A stretch of DNA of 64,000 nucleotides, taken from the NCBI RefSeq assembly GCF_001425175.1, contig NZ_LMDV01000008.1, positions 330,491 to 394,490 on the forward strand. Reading direction: 5' to 3'. Within the stretch, counting starts at the first letter, position 1, and every line of letters starts with the position of its first letter. Shown one piece after another: positions 51,282-61,037 of the stretch. The position numbers and the translations under genes were made by a program. Source of the DNA: Nocardioides sp. Root1257. GTDB lineage: Bacteria > Actinomycetota > Actinomycetes > Propionibacteriales > Nocardioidaceae. The notes below the pieces were generated by a model. The model was given only the letters and a program-made list of their open reading frames with translations, did no database searches and was not told where the DNA came from.

Positions 51282-52213
51282 GCGGCCTTCCCACCGCCGC
51301 CGGGGTCCTCGACGGCATCGACCTGTCAGGCCGGACTGCCCTGGTGACCGGCGGCTACTCCGGCATCGGAACCGAGGTCGTGCGTGCCTTGGCGGGTGCC
51401 GGAGCGCACGTGCTAGCACCGGCCCGCCGGCCCGGCAAGGCCGAGGAGGTGCTGGCCGGGATCGACGGCGTCCAGGTCGGCGAGCTCGACCTCGCCGACC
51501 AGGACAGCGTCGCGACGTACGCCGACGGGGTGCTCGGCTCCGGTCGGCCGCTCGACTACGTGATCGGCAACGCGGGGGTGATGGCCTGCCCGGAGACCCG
51601 GGTGGGCCCCGCCGGTCGCGCGGAGTGGGAGCTGCAGCTCGCGACCAATCACCTCGGCCACTACGCGCTGGTCAACCGGGTCTGGCCGGCGATCGCGGCG
51701 AGCGGCCGGGTCATCAGCGTCTCGTCGACCGGCCACCACCTCTCGGACATCCGGTGGGGCGACCCATGGTTCGCGGTCGGCTACGACAAGTGGCTCGCCT
51801 ACGGGCAGTCCAAGACGGCCAACGTGCTCTTCGCGGTCCACCTCGACCGGTTGGCCCGCGACCGGGGCGTGCGGGCTTTCTCGCTGCATCCCGGGGCCAT
51901 CCTCACCCCGCTCGGCCGGCACCTCCAGGCGGAGGACCTGGACGCCGTGATGACGCTCGACGCCGACGGGCAGCCGCTGCTGCCGGACTTCCGCTCGCCG
52001 GAGGAGGGCGCCGCGACGGCGGTCTGGGCGGCGACCTCGCCGACGCTCGATGGCCGGGGCGGCCTCTACCTCGAGGACTGCGGGATCGCCGAGGTCGTCC
52101 CGCCGGGCCCGCAGGCGACGTCCGGCGTGAAGGACTACGCCGTCGACCCCGAGGCGGCGGCCCGGCTGTGGGCCTGGTCGGCCGAGGTCACCGGCGTCGA
52201 CGCCTTCGCGTGA
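51278..52213 (+). CDS. SDR-family oxidoreductase (WW-domain/retinol-dehydrogenase-like)
   Basis: A 311-residue extended SDR. The cofactor motif VTGGYSGIGTE and GNAGVMACPETR are followed by SVSSTGHH and YGQSKTANVLFAVHLDRL (YxxxK intact). GGLYLEDCGIAEVV is the C-terminal block of the protochlorophyllide/retinol-like subgroup. GTG 51278 overlaps the preceding stop by 4 bp (GTGA). It ends the TetR-controlled operon; a triple half-site palindrome follows. Confidence 0.89.
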   Translation: MSGLPTAAGVLDGIDLSGRTALVTGGYSGIGTEVVRALAGAGAHVLAPARRPGKAEEVLAGIDGVQVGELDLADQDSVATYADGVLGSGRPLDYVIGNAGVMACPETRVGPAGRAEWELQLATNHLGHYALVNRVWPAIAASGRVISVSSTGHHLSDIRWGDPWFAVGYDKWLAYGQSKTANVLFAVHLDRLARDRGVRAFSLHPGAILTPLGRHLQAEDLDAVMTLDADGQPLLPDFRSPEEGAATAVWAATSPTLDGRGGLYLEDCGIAEVVPPGPQATSGVKDYAVDPEAAARLWAWSAEVTGVDAFA

Positions 52214-52215
52214 GT

Positions 52216-52250
52216 TGTCGGGCTGGCCCGACAGCGGCTGTCGGGCTGGC
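52216..52250. repeat. palindrome with a third half-site after the SDR operon
   Basis: TGTCGGGC-TG-GCCCGACA (52216-52233) is a perfect 8-bp-arm palindrome three bases after the SDR stop; TGTCGGGCTGGC recurs at 52239-52250. It may be a terminator, or an operator for the two-component gene 41 bp downstream. Confidence 0.7.
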
Positions 52251-52277
52251 AGGATCGCCGGGGAGTGCCGAGATTCC

Positions 52278-52283
52278 TAGCGT
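52278..52283 (+). promoter_or_regulatory. leaderless-type -10 (TAGCGT)
   Basis: TAGCGT, seven bases, ATG of the histidine kinase. Confidence 0.55.
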
Positions 52284-52290
52284 TGATCCC

Positions 52291-53595
52291 ATGACGGAGA
52301 CCCTGACCTTGTCCACCGCGATGCCCGCCCCGACGCCGGCGGCGACGCGCCCTCACGGCGTACGCCGGGTGCTGTTCGAGAGCGGCTACGCCCTCTCGGC
52401 GTTCCCGATCGCGCTGGTCGCGTTCGTGGTCGTGATCGTCGACCTCGCGCTGGGGGTCGGCCTCGCGATCTTCATCGGCGGCATCCTGCTGATCTCGATC
52501 GGCGTGATGGTGGCGCGCGGCTTCGCCCGCTTCGAGCGGATCCGGATGCGCGGGATGCTCGGCCGGCCCGCACCGACGCCGCGCTACCTCTGCGCCCCGT
52601 CGGACGCCGGCTTCTGGCGCCGGTCGCTGACCCCGCTCAAGGACGCACAGTCGTGGCTCGACGTCGTCTGGGCCATCGTCGGCCTGGTCACCGGCACCCT
52701 CGCCTTCGCCGTCACCCTCGTCTGGTGGGCGGCCGCGGCGGCCGGGCTGACCTACTGGTTCTGGCAGCTCTTCCTGCCGGAGCGCGGCCAGGGCGACCAC
52801 GAGCTCGCCTACTACCTGGGCGCCGGGGACGGCCGCACCGCGGCGAGCCTGGTCCAGTTCGCGCTCGGCCTGCTCGCGCTGGTGACGCTGCCCTGGGCCG
52901 TCCGGCTCGTCACGACGATCCACGCCAGCCTCGCCTGGGTGCTGCTCAGCAGCCGGGCCGACCTCCAGCACGAGGTCGCCCGCGTCGAGGACAGCCGCGA
53001 CGCGGCTCGGGTCGCGGAGGCCGAGTCGATGCGCCGCCTCGAGCGCGACATCCACGACGGTCCGCAGCAGCGGCTGGTCCGGCTGACCATGGACCTCGGC
53101 CGCGCCAAGAAGCAGGTGGCCGACGACCCGGAGCGGGCCGCCGCGACCATCGACGACGCCCTGGCCCAGGCCCGAGAGACCGTGGCCGAGCTGCGCTCGC
53201 TGAGCCGGGGCATCGCCCCGCCGCTGCTGGTCGACCGCGGCCTCGCCGCTGCGCTGGAGGAGATGCTGGCGCAGAGCGTGGTCCCGGTCGAGTCCCGCAT
53301 CGACGTGCCCGCGCAGCTGCCGCCGCACGTGGAGACCGCCGTCTACTTCGTGGTGGCCGAGGCACTCACCAACGTCGCCAAGCACGCCGCCGCCGCGTCG
53401 GTCACGGTCTCGGTGCTGGCGACCGAGCGCGAGGTCGAGGTGCGCGTCGAGGACGACGGCGTCGGCGGGGCCCACCCGGCCAAGGGACTCGGCCTCGCCG
53501 GCCTGCGGCAGCGGCTCGCCGCGGTCGACGGCACCCTGGAGATCACCTCCCCGGAGTGGCACGGCACCGTCGTGGACGCGAGGATCCCCCTGTGA
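52291..53595 (+). CDS. NarL-type sensor histidine kinase
   Basis: A 434-residue kinase with a four-helix membrane domain of the actinobacterial DUF1707/sensor type (helices about 32-75, 125-155, 185-210), a HisKA_3 dimer helix ERDIHDGPQQRLVRLTMDLG with phosphorylated His255, and a HATPase domain (YFVVAEALTNVAKHA; VRVEDDGVGG; GLGLAGLRQRL). It has no large outside domain, so it likely senses membrane or envelope state. The response regulator gene follows 10 bp later. Confidence 0.92.
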   Translation: MTETLTLSTAMPAPTPAATRPHGVRRVLFESGYALSAFPIALVAFVVVIVDLALGVGLAIFIGGILLISIGVMVARGFARFERIRMRGMLGRPAPTPRYLCAPSDAGFWRRSLTPLKDAQSWLDVVWAIVGLVTGTLAFAVTLVWWAAAAAGLTYWFWQLFLPERGQGDHELAYYLGAGDGRTAASLVQFALGLLALVTLPWAVRLVTTIHASLAWVLLSSRADLQHEVARVEDSRDAARVAEAESMRRLERDIHDGPQQRLVRLTMDLGRAKKQVADDPERAAATIDDALAQARETVAELRSLSRGIAPPLLVDRGLAAALEEMLAQSVVPVESRIDVPAQLPPHVETAVYFVVAEALTNVAKHAAAASVTVSVLATEREVEVRVEDDGVGGAHPAKGLGLAGLRQRLAAVDGTLEITSPEWHGTVVDARIPL

Positions 53596-53605
53596 GGTCG
53601 GTGCT

Positions 53606-54247
53606 GTGAGGGTGGTGATCGCGGACGACTCGCTGCTGCTCCGTGAGGGGCTCCAGCTGCTGCTCGCCGAGGCCGGCCACGAGGTGGTCGGCTCGGTGGC
53701 GGACGGGCCGGCGTTCATCGCGGCGATGCTCGCCGAGCGACCCGCGCTCGGCGTCGTCGACGTGCGGATGCCGCCCAGCCACACCGACGAGGGCCTGCGG
53801 GCCGCCGTCGACGTACGACGCAGCTGGCCGGAGGCGCGGCTGCTGGTGCTCTCGCAGTACGTCGAGGTCTCCTACGCCGACGACCTGCTCGCCGCCGGCG
53901 ACGGCGGCGTCGGCTACCTGCTCAAGGACCGGGTCAGCGACCTCGACGACTTCCTCGGCGCCGTGCAGACCGTCGCGGCCGGCGGCACCGTGCTCGACCC
54001 GATGGTCGTGCGCCAGCTGATGGGCCGGCACCGCGACCCGCTCGCCGACCTCACCCCGCGCGAGCGCGAGGTGCTCTCCCTGATGGCGGAGGGCCGGTCC
54101 AACGCGGCGATCGCCGACGCGCTGTCGGTGTCGCTGGGCGGGGTGGAGAAGCACACCCAGCGGATCTTCGCGAAGCTCGGCCTCTCGCCCGACGACGACT
54201 CCGCGCACCGCCGGGTGTCGGCAGTGCTGGCCTTCCTGCGCGGCTAG
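53606..54247 (+). CDS. LuxR/NarL-type response regulator
   Basis: A 213-residue regulator partnered with the upstream kinase. The receiver domain has the acidic pair Asp7/Asp8, phospho-acceptor Asp52 (VVDVRMP) and the switch lysine in YLLKDRV. The C-terminal GerE helix-turn-helix (LTPREREVLSLMAEGRSNAAIADAL) binds DNA. Its TAG stop shares CTAG (54244-54247) with the convergent oxidoreductase gene. Confidence 0.95.
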   Translation: MRVVIADDSLLLREGLQLLLAEAGHEVVGSVADGPAFIAAMLAERPALGVVDVRMPPSHTDEGLRAAVDVRRSWPEARLLVLSQYVEVSYADDLLAAGDGGVGYLLKDRVSDLDDFLGAVQTVAAGGTVLDPMVVRQLMGRHRDPLADLTPREREVLSLMAEGRSNAAIADALSVSLGGVEKHTQRIFAKLGLSPDDDSAHRRVSAVLAFLRG

Positions 54248-55269
54248 CCCGGGAACGTCACGCCGACCTGGGCGCGCACGTCGTCCATCTGTCGCAGCAG
54301 CGTCAGCGTCTGCGCGTGTGGCACCTGCGGGCTCTCGCGCAGGCCGGCGCGCAGGCAGCGGCCGACCTCGGCGATCTCGTTGCCGTAGCCCTGACCGATC
54401 ACCGGCTCCTCGCCGAGCACCTCGACCGGCGTGCCGGGCTCGACGACCCAGCTGCCCGGACCCTCGACGTACGGCGTGAAGACGGCCTTGCTCGGGTGGT
54501 GGAAGTCGTCGAACTGGATCCGCCCCTGGTCGGTGGCGATCTCGGCACGGCGCGAGGAGTAGGACGTCATCGAGGCCGTCATCGTCGCGAGCGCGCCACC
54601 GGGGTAGCGGCCGACGACGGCGACGTCGAGGTCGATCCCGCGGTCGGAGAGGTCGGCGGTCGCGGTCAGCTGCTCGGCCTCGCCGAGCAGGAGGTGCGCG
54701 ATCGTCAGCGGGTAGATGCCCATGTCGAGCAGGGCGGAGGCGCCCAGCGCGGGGTCGAGCATCCGGTCGTCCGGACCCGCGTCGACGCGGAAGCCGAGCT
54801 CGGCGTGCAGGTGCCGCGGTCGGCCGAACTCGCCCGCCGCCAGCCGCGTCCGCAGCTCCCGGACCACCGGGTGGCAGGCCGTCCACATGGCCTCCATCAG
54901 GAACCGGTCGTGCTCGCCGGCCAGCCGCACCATCTCCTCCGCGTCCCCGGTGTCCAGGGTCAGCGGCTTCTCGCAGAGCACGTGCTTGCCGGCCTCGAAG
55001 CAGAGCCGGGCGTTGTCGAGGTGGAAGGCGTGCGGTGTCGCGACGTAGATGACGTCGACGTCCGGGTCGGCCACCAGCTCCTCGTAGGAGCCGTACGCCG
55101 CGGTGCCGCTCCCGTCAGCGCCGTGCTCGGCGGCGAAGGACTGCGCGCTCTCGAGCCGGCGCGAGCCGACCGCGACGAGCCGGGCGTCCGGCACCAGCGC
55201 GAGGTCGCGGGCGAAGGTCTGGGCGATCTTGCCGGTGGCCAGGATGCCCCAGCGGATCTCGTCACTCAT
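54244..55269 (-). CDS. Gfo/Idh/MocA-family NAD(P)-dependent oxidoreductase
   Basis: A 341-residue two-domain dehydrogenase. RWGILATGKIAQTFARDL forms the Rossmann cofactor site, and CEKPLT carries the conserved catalytic lysine; the C-terminal beta-sheet domain (MLDPALGASALLDMGIYPLTIAHLLLGE) matches the trans-1,2-dihydrobenzenediol / glucose-fructose oxidoreductase subgroup. The substrate is probably a sugar or cyclitol. ATG 55269 has TAGGGT seven bases upstream. Confidence 0.9.
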   Translation of the reverse strand: MSDEIRWGILATGKIAQTFARDLALVPDARLVAVGSRRLESAQSFAAEHGADGSGTAAYGSYEELVADPDVDVIYVATPHAFHLDNARLCFEAGKHVLCEKPLTLDTGDAEEMVRLAGEHDRFLMEAMWTACHPVVRELRTRLAAGEFGRPRHLHAELGFRVDAGPDDRMLDPALGASALLDMGIYPLTIAHLLLGEAEQLTATADLSDRGIDLDVAVVGRYPGGALATMTASMTSYSSRRAEIATDQGRIQFDDFHHPSKAVFTPYVEGPGSWVVEPGTPVEVLGEEPVIGQGYGNEIAEVGRCLRAGLRESPQVPHAQTLTLLRQMDDVRAQVGVTFPG

Positions 55270-55276
55270 GGGGCCG

Positions 55277-55282
55277 ACCCTA
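55277..55282 (-). promoter_or_regulatory. leaderless-type -10 (TAGGGT)
   Basis: TAGGGT, seven bases, ATG of the Gfo/Idh/MocA gene on the minus strand. Confidence 0.65.
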
Positions 55283-55332
55283 CTGATGGCGACTCGCCGC
55301 CCGGTCGAATCACATCGATGTGGTTCGACGCC

Positions 55333-55338
55333 TATAGT
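55333..55338 (+). promoter_or_regulatory. leaderless-type -10 (TATAGT)
   Basis: TATAGT, seven bases, ATG of the DUF3263 gene. It is the closest of the set to the TATAAT consensus. Confidence 0.7.
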
Positions 55339-55345
55339 GACTGGT

Positions 55346-55642
55346 ATGGATGCCGCGAACGCGCTCACCGGTGAGGCGGGCGACGCCACTCCGGGTCTCA
55401 GTGCGCGCGACGCCGAGATCCTCGAGTTCGAGCGGCAGTGGTGGAAGTACGCCGGCGCCAAGGAGACCGCGGTCCGCGAGAAGTTCGACATGTCGTCGAC
55501 GCGCTACTACCAGGTCCTCAACGCCCTGATCGACCGCCCCGAGGCCCTCGAGGCGGACCCGCTGCTGGTCCGCCGCCTGCGCCGCCTGCGGGCGGCCCGC
55601 CAGCGGCAGCGCTCCGCGCGACGACTCGGCTTCGAGGTCTGA
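55346..55642 (+). CDS. DUF3263-domain protein
   Basis: A 98-residue small basic protein widespread in actinobacteria: LSARDAEILEFERQWWKYAGAKETAVREKF then STRYYQVLNALIDRPEALEADP and an Arg-rich tail. The central region looks like a helix-turn-helix that could bind DNA, but function is unknown. It is followed one base after its stop by the LytR_C gene, a conserved actinobacterial pair. Confidence 0.88.
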   Translation: MDAANALTGEAGDATPGLSARDAEILEFERQWWKYAGAKETAVREKFDMSSTRYYQVLNALIDRPEALEADPLLVRRLRRLRAARQRQRSARRLGFEV

Positions 55643-55643
55643 G

Positions 55644-56129
55644 ATGGCCCGCAACCAGAGGGGAGCGGTCTTCCCGTCCCCGGTCGTGATCCTCAGCGTC
55701 ATCGCGGTCGCGATGGCCGGCGTCGCGTTCGTCGCGACCCGCGGCTCCGAGCCGACCGAGCGCGAGGTCACCACGGTCGTCAAGGAGCAGCCGAGCGAGA
55801 CCCCGTCCGCGACGTACAGCCCGAGCGCGAAGCCCAAGCCCAAGCCGACCGTCCAGCGCGGCAAGGTCTACGTCGAGGTCTACAACAACTCCGGCATCAC
55901 CGGGCTCGCGGGACAGGTCGCCGACCGCGCCTCCGACATCGGCTGGAAGGTCGTCGGGTCGGACAACTGGTACGGCACGATCCCGGGCACCACGGTCTAC
56001 TACCCGCAGCGGCTCAAGGCGGCGGCGAAGAAGTTGGCGCTCGACCTCGGCATCCAGCGCACCGCGCTCGCGGTCGACCCGATGCGACGCGACCGGCTGA
56101 CGCTGATCCTGACCGCCGAGCTCGACTGA
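55644..56129 (+). CDS. membrane-anchored LytR C-terminal-domain protein
   Basis: A 161-residue protein with a single N-terminal membrane helix (about 12-32), a Pro/Lys/Ser linker (SPSAKPKPKPTV) and a LytR_C domain (VYVEVYNNSGITGLAGQVADRASDIGWKVVG; VYYPQRLKAAAKKLALDLGI). The domain is normally at the end of LytR-CpsA-Psr wall-ligase proteins; here it stands alone, so it may regulate or assist those enzymes at the outer membrane face. Confidence 0.88.
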   Translation: MARNQRGAVFPSPVVILSVIAVAMAGVAFVATRGSEPTEREVTTVVKEQPSETPSATYSPSAKPKPKPTVQRGKVYVEVYNNSGITGLAGQVADRASDIGWKVVGSDNWYGTIPGTTVYYPQRLKAAAKKLALDLGIQRTALAVDPMRRDRLTLILTAELD

Positions 56130-56180
56130 GCAGTTCGCCACATTTCGGCGTCCGGTGGGCCGCACCCGACGCCGTGATGG

Positions 56181-56186
56181 TTGGGT
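56181..56186 (+). promoter_or_regulatory. possible leaderless-type -10 for otsB (TTGGGT)
   Basis: TTGGGT, six bases, ATG. The second position is T rather than A, so support is weak. Confidence 0.3.
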
Positions 56187-56192
56187 GGAGCC

Positions 56193-57035
56193 ATGGAGTT
56201 CACCTCCCCCGACGGGGAGCGGCGCTACGCCGAGCTGGTGCGGGTCGCGAGTCGGGCCGTCGTCGGCCTGGACTTCGACGGCACGCTGTCGCCCATCGTC
56301 GACGACCCCGAGAGGGCGCACATCCACGACGACGCCTCCGACGTGCTCGTCGACCTCGCTCGTGAGGTGGCCGCGGTCGCGGTGATCACCGGTCGCCCGG
56401 CGCGCCAGGTCCTCGACCTCGGTGGTCTCGAGGAGGTGGGCGACGCCCTCGCGAACGCCGACGCCGACCTCTACGTCTTCGGCCAGTACGGCAACGAGCG
56501 CTGGTCCTCGCACCAGCGCCGGATCCTGTCGCCGCGACCGCCGCGTGGCCTCGCGTCGTTCGAGCGCGAGCTGACCGGCGTGCTGCGCCGCGCCGACGCC
56601 GCCGACGCCTGGGTGGAGGACAAGGGCCTCGCCGTCGCGGTCCACACCCGCCGGCTGCCCGACGCCGACGCGGCCTTCCAGCGGCTGCTGCCGCTCATCC
56701 GCGACCTGGCCAAGAGCAACGAGCTGATCACGGAGCCGGGCCGCAACGTCATCGAGGTGCGGTCGTCGGGCATGCACAAGGGGTTCGCCGTCCGGACCCT
56801 CGTCGAGGAGCTCGACGCCGGCGGGTTCCTCTTCGCCGGCGACGACCTCGGCGACATGGAGGCCTTCGAGGCGGTCGCCGAGCTCCGCGACGGCGGCATG
56901 CCCACCCTCCTCGTCTGCTCGGCCTCGTCCGAGGAGAGCGCCCTCGTCCCGCTCTCCGACGTGGTCGTCAAGGGCCCCGACGGCGTCCTCGAGCTGCTCC
57001 GCCGGCTGACGGCGGACGCGCGCGCGGCGGGGTAG
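56193..57035 (+). CDS. otsB: trehalose-6-phosphate phosphatase
   Basis: A 280-residue HAD-fold phosphatase. Motif I is VGLDFDGTLSPIVDDP (Asp27 nucleophile, Asp29), motif II includes AVAVITGRPARQV, motif III GRNVIEVRSSGMHKGFAV and motif IV FAGDDLGDMEAFEAV. It removes phosphate from the OtsA product to give trehalose, a stress protectant and mycolate precursor in relatives. ATG 56193 is chosen over TTG 56181. The last codons GGGGTAG are the left arm of the 67-bp palindrome, so the stop lies inside it. Confidence 0.95.
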   Translation: MEFTSPDGERRYAELVRVASRAVVGLDFDGTLSPIVDDPERAHIHDDASDVLVDLAREVAAVAVITGRPARQVLDLGGLEEVGDALANADADLYVFGQYGNERWSSHQRRILSPRPPRGLASFERELTGVLRRADAADAWVEDKGLAVAVHTRRLPDADAAFQRLLPLIRDLAKSNELITEPGRNVIEVRSSGMHKGFAVRTLVEELDAGGFLFAGDDLGDMEAFEAVAELRDGGMPTLLVCSASSEESALVPLSDVVVKGPDGVLELLRRLTADARAAG

Positions 57036-57095
57036 TCCCTGACGGAATGGTCCTCCGGCAGGCCGTTCCAGGGCCAGAACGTCAGGGACTATCCC
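57029..57095. repeat. 67-bp dispersed palindromic element, copy 3
   Basis: GGGGTAGTCCCTGACGGAA begins at 57029 and the right arm GTCAGGGACTATCCC ends at 57095, one base different from the other copies. The left arm supplies the otsB stop. After the right arm the flank CGACGGTG is shared with copy 1. Confidence 0.9.
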
Positions 57096-57156
57096 GACGG
57101 TGTTCGCCCTGAGTGAACTGGAGCCGCTCTCCGGAACACTGGGCCACTCCCGGAAG

Positions 57157-57175
57157 TTGAGTCGCTATCACTCAA
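57157..57175. promoter_or_regulatory. HAIR-like HspR operator upstream of lon
   Basis: TTGAGT-N7-ACTCAA matches the inner twelve positions of the HAIR consensus CTTGAGT-N7-ACTCAAG. It lies 24 bp before the lon ATG. HspR represses lon and dnaK through HAIR in Streptomyces; the site predicts heat-shock control here. Confidence 0.8.
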
Positions 57176-57198
57176 TCTTCCAGAGGGAGGGCGTTCGC

Positions 57199-59514
<2,316 letters not shown>

Positions 59515-59527
59515 CGCCGCCCTACGG

Positions 59528-59581
59528 ACGCCGGTCGTCCAGCATGTGGATCTGATGTGCACATGCTGAGACGGCCGGCGT
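59528..59581 (+). terminator. lon terminator hairpin
   Basis: A long interrupted stem: ACGCCGG/CCGGCGT at the base (59528-59534, 59575-59581), CGT/ACG, then CAGCATGTG/CACATGCTG (59540-59548, 59560-59568) with an 11-base loop. No U-tract. Its 3' flank overlaps the likely thrC promoter. Confidence 0.75.
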
Positions 59582-59586
59582 ACTGT
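59581..59586 (+). promoter_or_regulatory. -10 candidate for the thrC leader (TACTGT)
   Basis: TACTGT with a weak -35 (TGCACA, 17 bp upstream, inside the terminator stem). Transcription would start near 59592, just before the riboswitch P1. Confidence 0.45.
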
Positions 59587-59595
59587 TCTGCACAG

Positions 59596-59736
59596 CTCAT
59601 CAAGAGGGACAGAGGGATACGGCCCTGTGAAGTCCCGGCAACCGCCGCGAGCCTCCGCCGCCCGGAACATCGGGATGCGGTTCGCGGAAACGGTGCCAAT
59701 TCCGTCCGGCGCGACCGTCGCAGCCGGAGAAGATGA
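59596..59736 (+). ncRNA. SAM riboswitch (S-box clan) upstream of thrC
   Basis: The 141-base leader has the SAM-I/IV core. P1 is CTCAT (59596-59600) with ATGAG (59732-59736). P2 is GGGAC (59606-59610) with GTCCC (59632-59636), enclosing a CAG/CTG stem, then the conserved GTGAAGTCCCGGCAACC. P3 is CCGCGA/TCGCGG, and GGTGCCAATTCCGTCCGGC follows, matching the J3/4-P4 core that contacts SAM. The P1 3' strand ends one base before AAGGAGG of thrC, and no terminator follows, so control is probably at translation. Confidence 0.85.
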
Positions 59737-59749
59737 GAAGGAGGACTTC

Positions 59750-61018
59750 ATGAGCGCTGTAGTTGCAGAGAAGACGACCACGCTGCGCGAGGGCGCGTTC
59801 GGCAATGCGACCAACCTCGCCTGTCGCGAGTGCGGCCACTCCGTGGAGCTGGGTCCGCACTACGCCTGTCCGGAGTGCTTCGGGCCGCTCGAGGTCGCGT
59901 ACCAGTTCGGCGAGGTCACCCGCGAGCAGATCGAGGCCGGCCCGGCCAACATCTGGCGCTACCAGGCGCTGCTCCCGGTGCCCACCGACATCCAGGACAG
60001 CCCCAACACCGAGCCGGGCTTCACCCGCCTGCTCCGGGCCGACAACCTCGCCGCCGAGCTCGGCATCACGAACCTGTGGGTCAAGGACGACTCGACCAAC
60101 CCCACCAACTCCTTCAAGGACCGGGTCGTGGCCTGCGCGCTGAGCGCGGCCCGCGAGCTCGGCGCGAAGGTCTTCGCCTGTCCCTCGACCGGCAACCTCG
60201 CGAACGCCGTGGCCGCCGCCGGCGCCCGGGCCGGGATCAAGACCGTGGTCTTCATCCCGAGCAACCTGGAGCAGCCGAAGCAGGTCAACTCCGCCGTGTT
60301 CACCGAGTCGCTGGTCGCCGTCAACGGCAACTACGACGACGTCAACAAGCTCGCCTCCGAGATCGCGGGGGAGGAGGACGGCTGGGCGTTCGTCAACGTC
60401 AACGTCCGCCCGTTCTACGCCGAGGGCTCCAAGACCCTGGGCTACGAGATCGCCGAGCAGCTCGGCTGGCGGCTGCCCGACCAGATCGTCATCCCGGTCG
60501 CGTCCGGCTCGCAGCTGACCAAGGTGCACAAGGCCTTCCAGGAGCTGATCAAGCTCGGGCTCGTCGAGGACAGGCCCTACCGCGTCTTCGGCGCCCAGGC
60601 CGCCGGGTGCTCGCCCGTCTCCGTCGCCTACAAGGCGGGCGTCGACGCGATCCGCCCGGTCAAGCCCGACACGATCGCCAAGAGCCTGGCCATCGGCAAC
60701 CCCGCCGACGGCATCTACGTGCTCGACATCTGCCGCGAGACCGGCGGCGCGGTCGAGGACGTGACGGACGACGAGGTGCGCGACGGCATCGTGCTGCTCG
60801 CCCGTACCGAGGGGATCTTCACCGAGACCGCCGGCGGCACCACCGTCGCCGTGCTGAAGAAGCTCGTGGAGACCGGCCAGCTCGACACCTCGCTCGAGAC
60901 CGTCGTCATCAACACCGGCCACGGCCTGAAGACCCTCGACGCGGTCTCCGGCTCGGTCGGCCCGGCCGCGACCATCGAGCCGTCGTACGCCGCCTTCGCC
61001 GCCACCGGCATCGCCTGA
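59750..61018 (+). CDS. thrC: threonine synthase
   Basis: A 422-residue PLP enzyme that converts O-phosphohomoserine to threonine. An N-terminal zinc ribbon (Cys25, Cys28, Cys40, Cys43 in CRECGH and CPECFG) precedes the fold-type II domain with the Schiff-base Lys123 (NPTNSFKDRV) and the cofactor loop ACPSTGNLANAVAAAG. The serine/glycine-rich phosphate loop ASGSQL is present. ATG 59750 has AAGGAGG eight bases upstream. A SAM riboswitch controls it, and a CysO-type sulfur carrier follows in the operon, which raises the question whether it also has a sulfur-related role. Confidence 0.92.
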   Translation: MSAVVAEKTTTLREGAFGNATNLACRECGHSVELGPHYACPECFGPLEVAYQFGEVTREQIEAGPANIWRYQALLPVPTDIQDSPNTEPGFTRLLRADNLAAELGITNLWVKDDSTNPTNSFKDRVVACALSAARELGAKVFACPSTGNLANAVAAAGARAGIKTVVFIPSNLEQPKQVNSAVFTESLVAVNGNYDDVNKLASEIAGEEDGWAFVNVNVRPFYAEGSKTLGYEIAEQLGWRLPDQIVIPVASGSQLTKVHKAFQELIKLGLVEDRPYRVFGAQAAGCSPVSVAYKAGVDAIRPVKPDTIAKSLAIGNPADGIYVLDICRETGGAVEDVTDDEVRDGIVLLARTEGIFTETAGGTTVAVLKKLVETGQLDTSLETVVINTGHGLKTLDAVSGSVGPAATIEPSYAAFAATGIA

Positions 61019-61037
61019 TCGAGGAGAGTCCCAGCAC

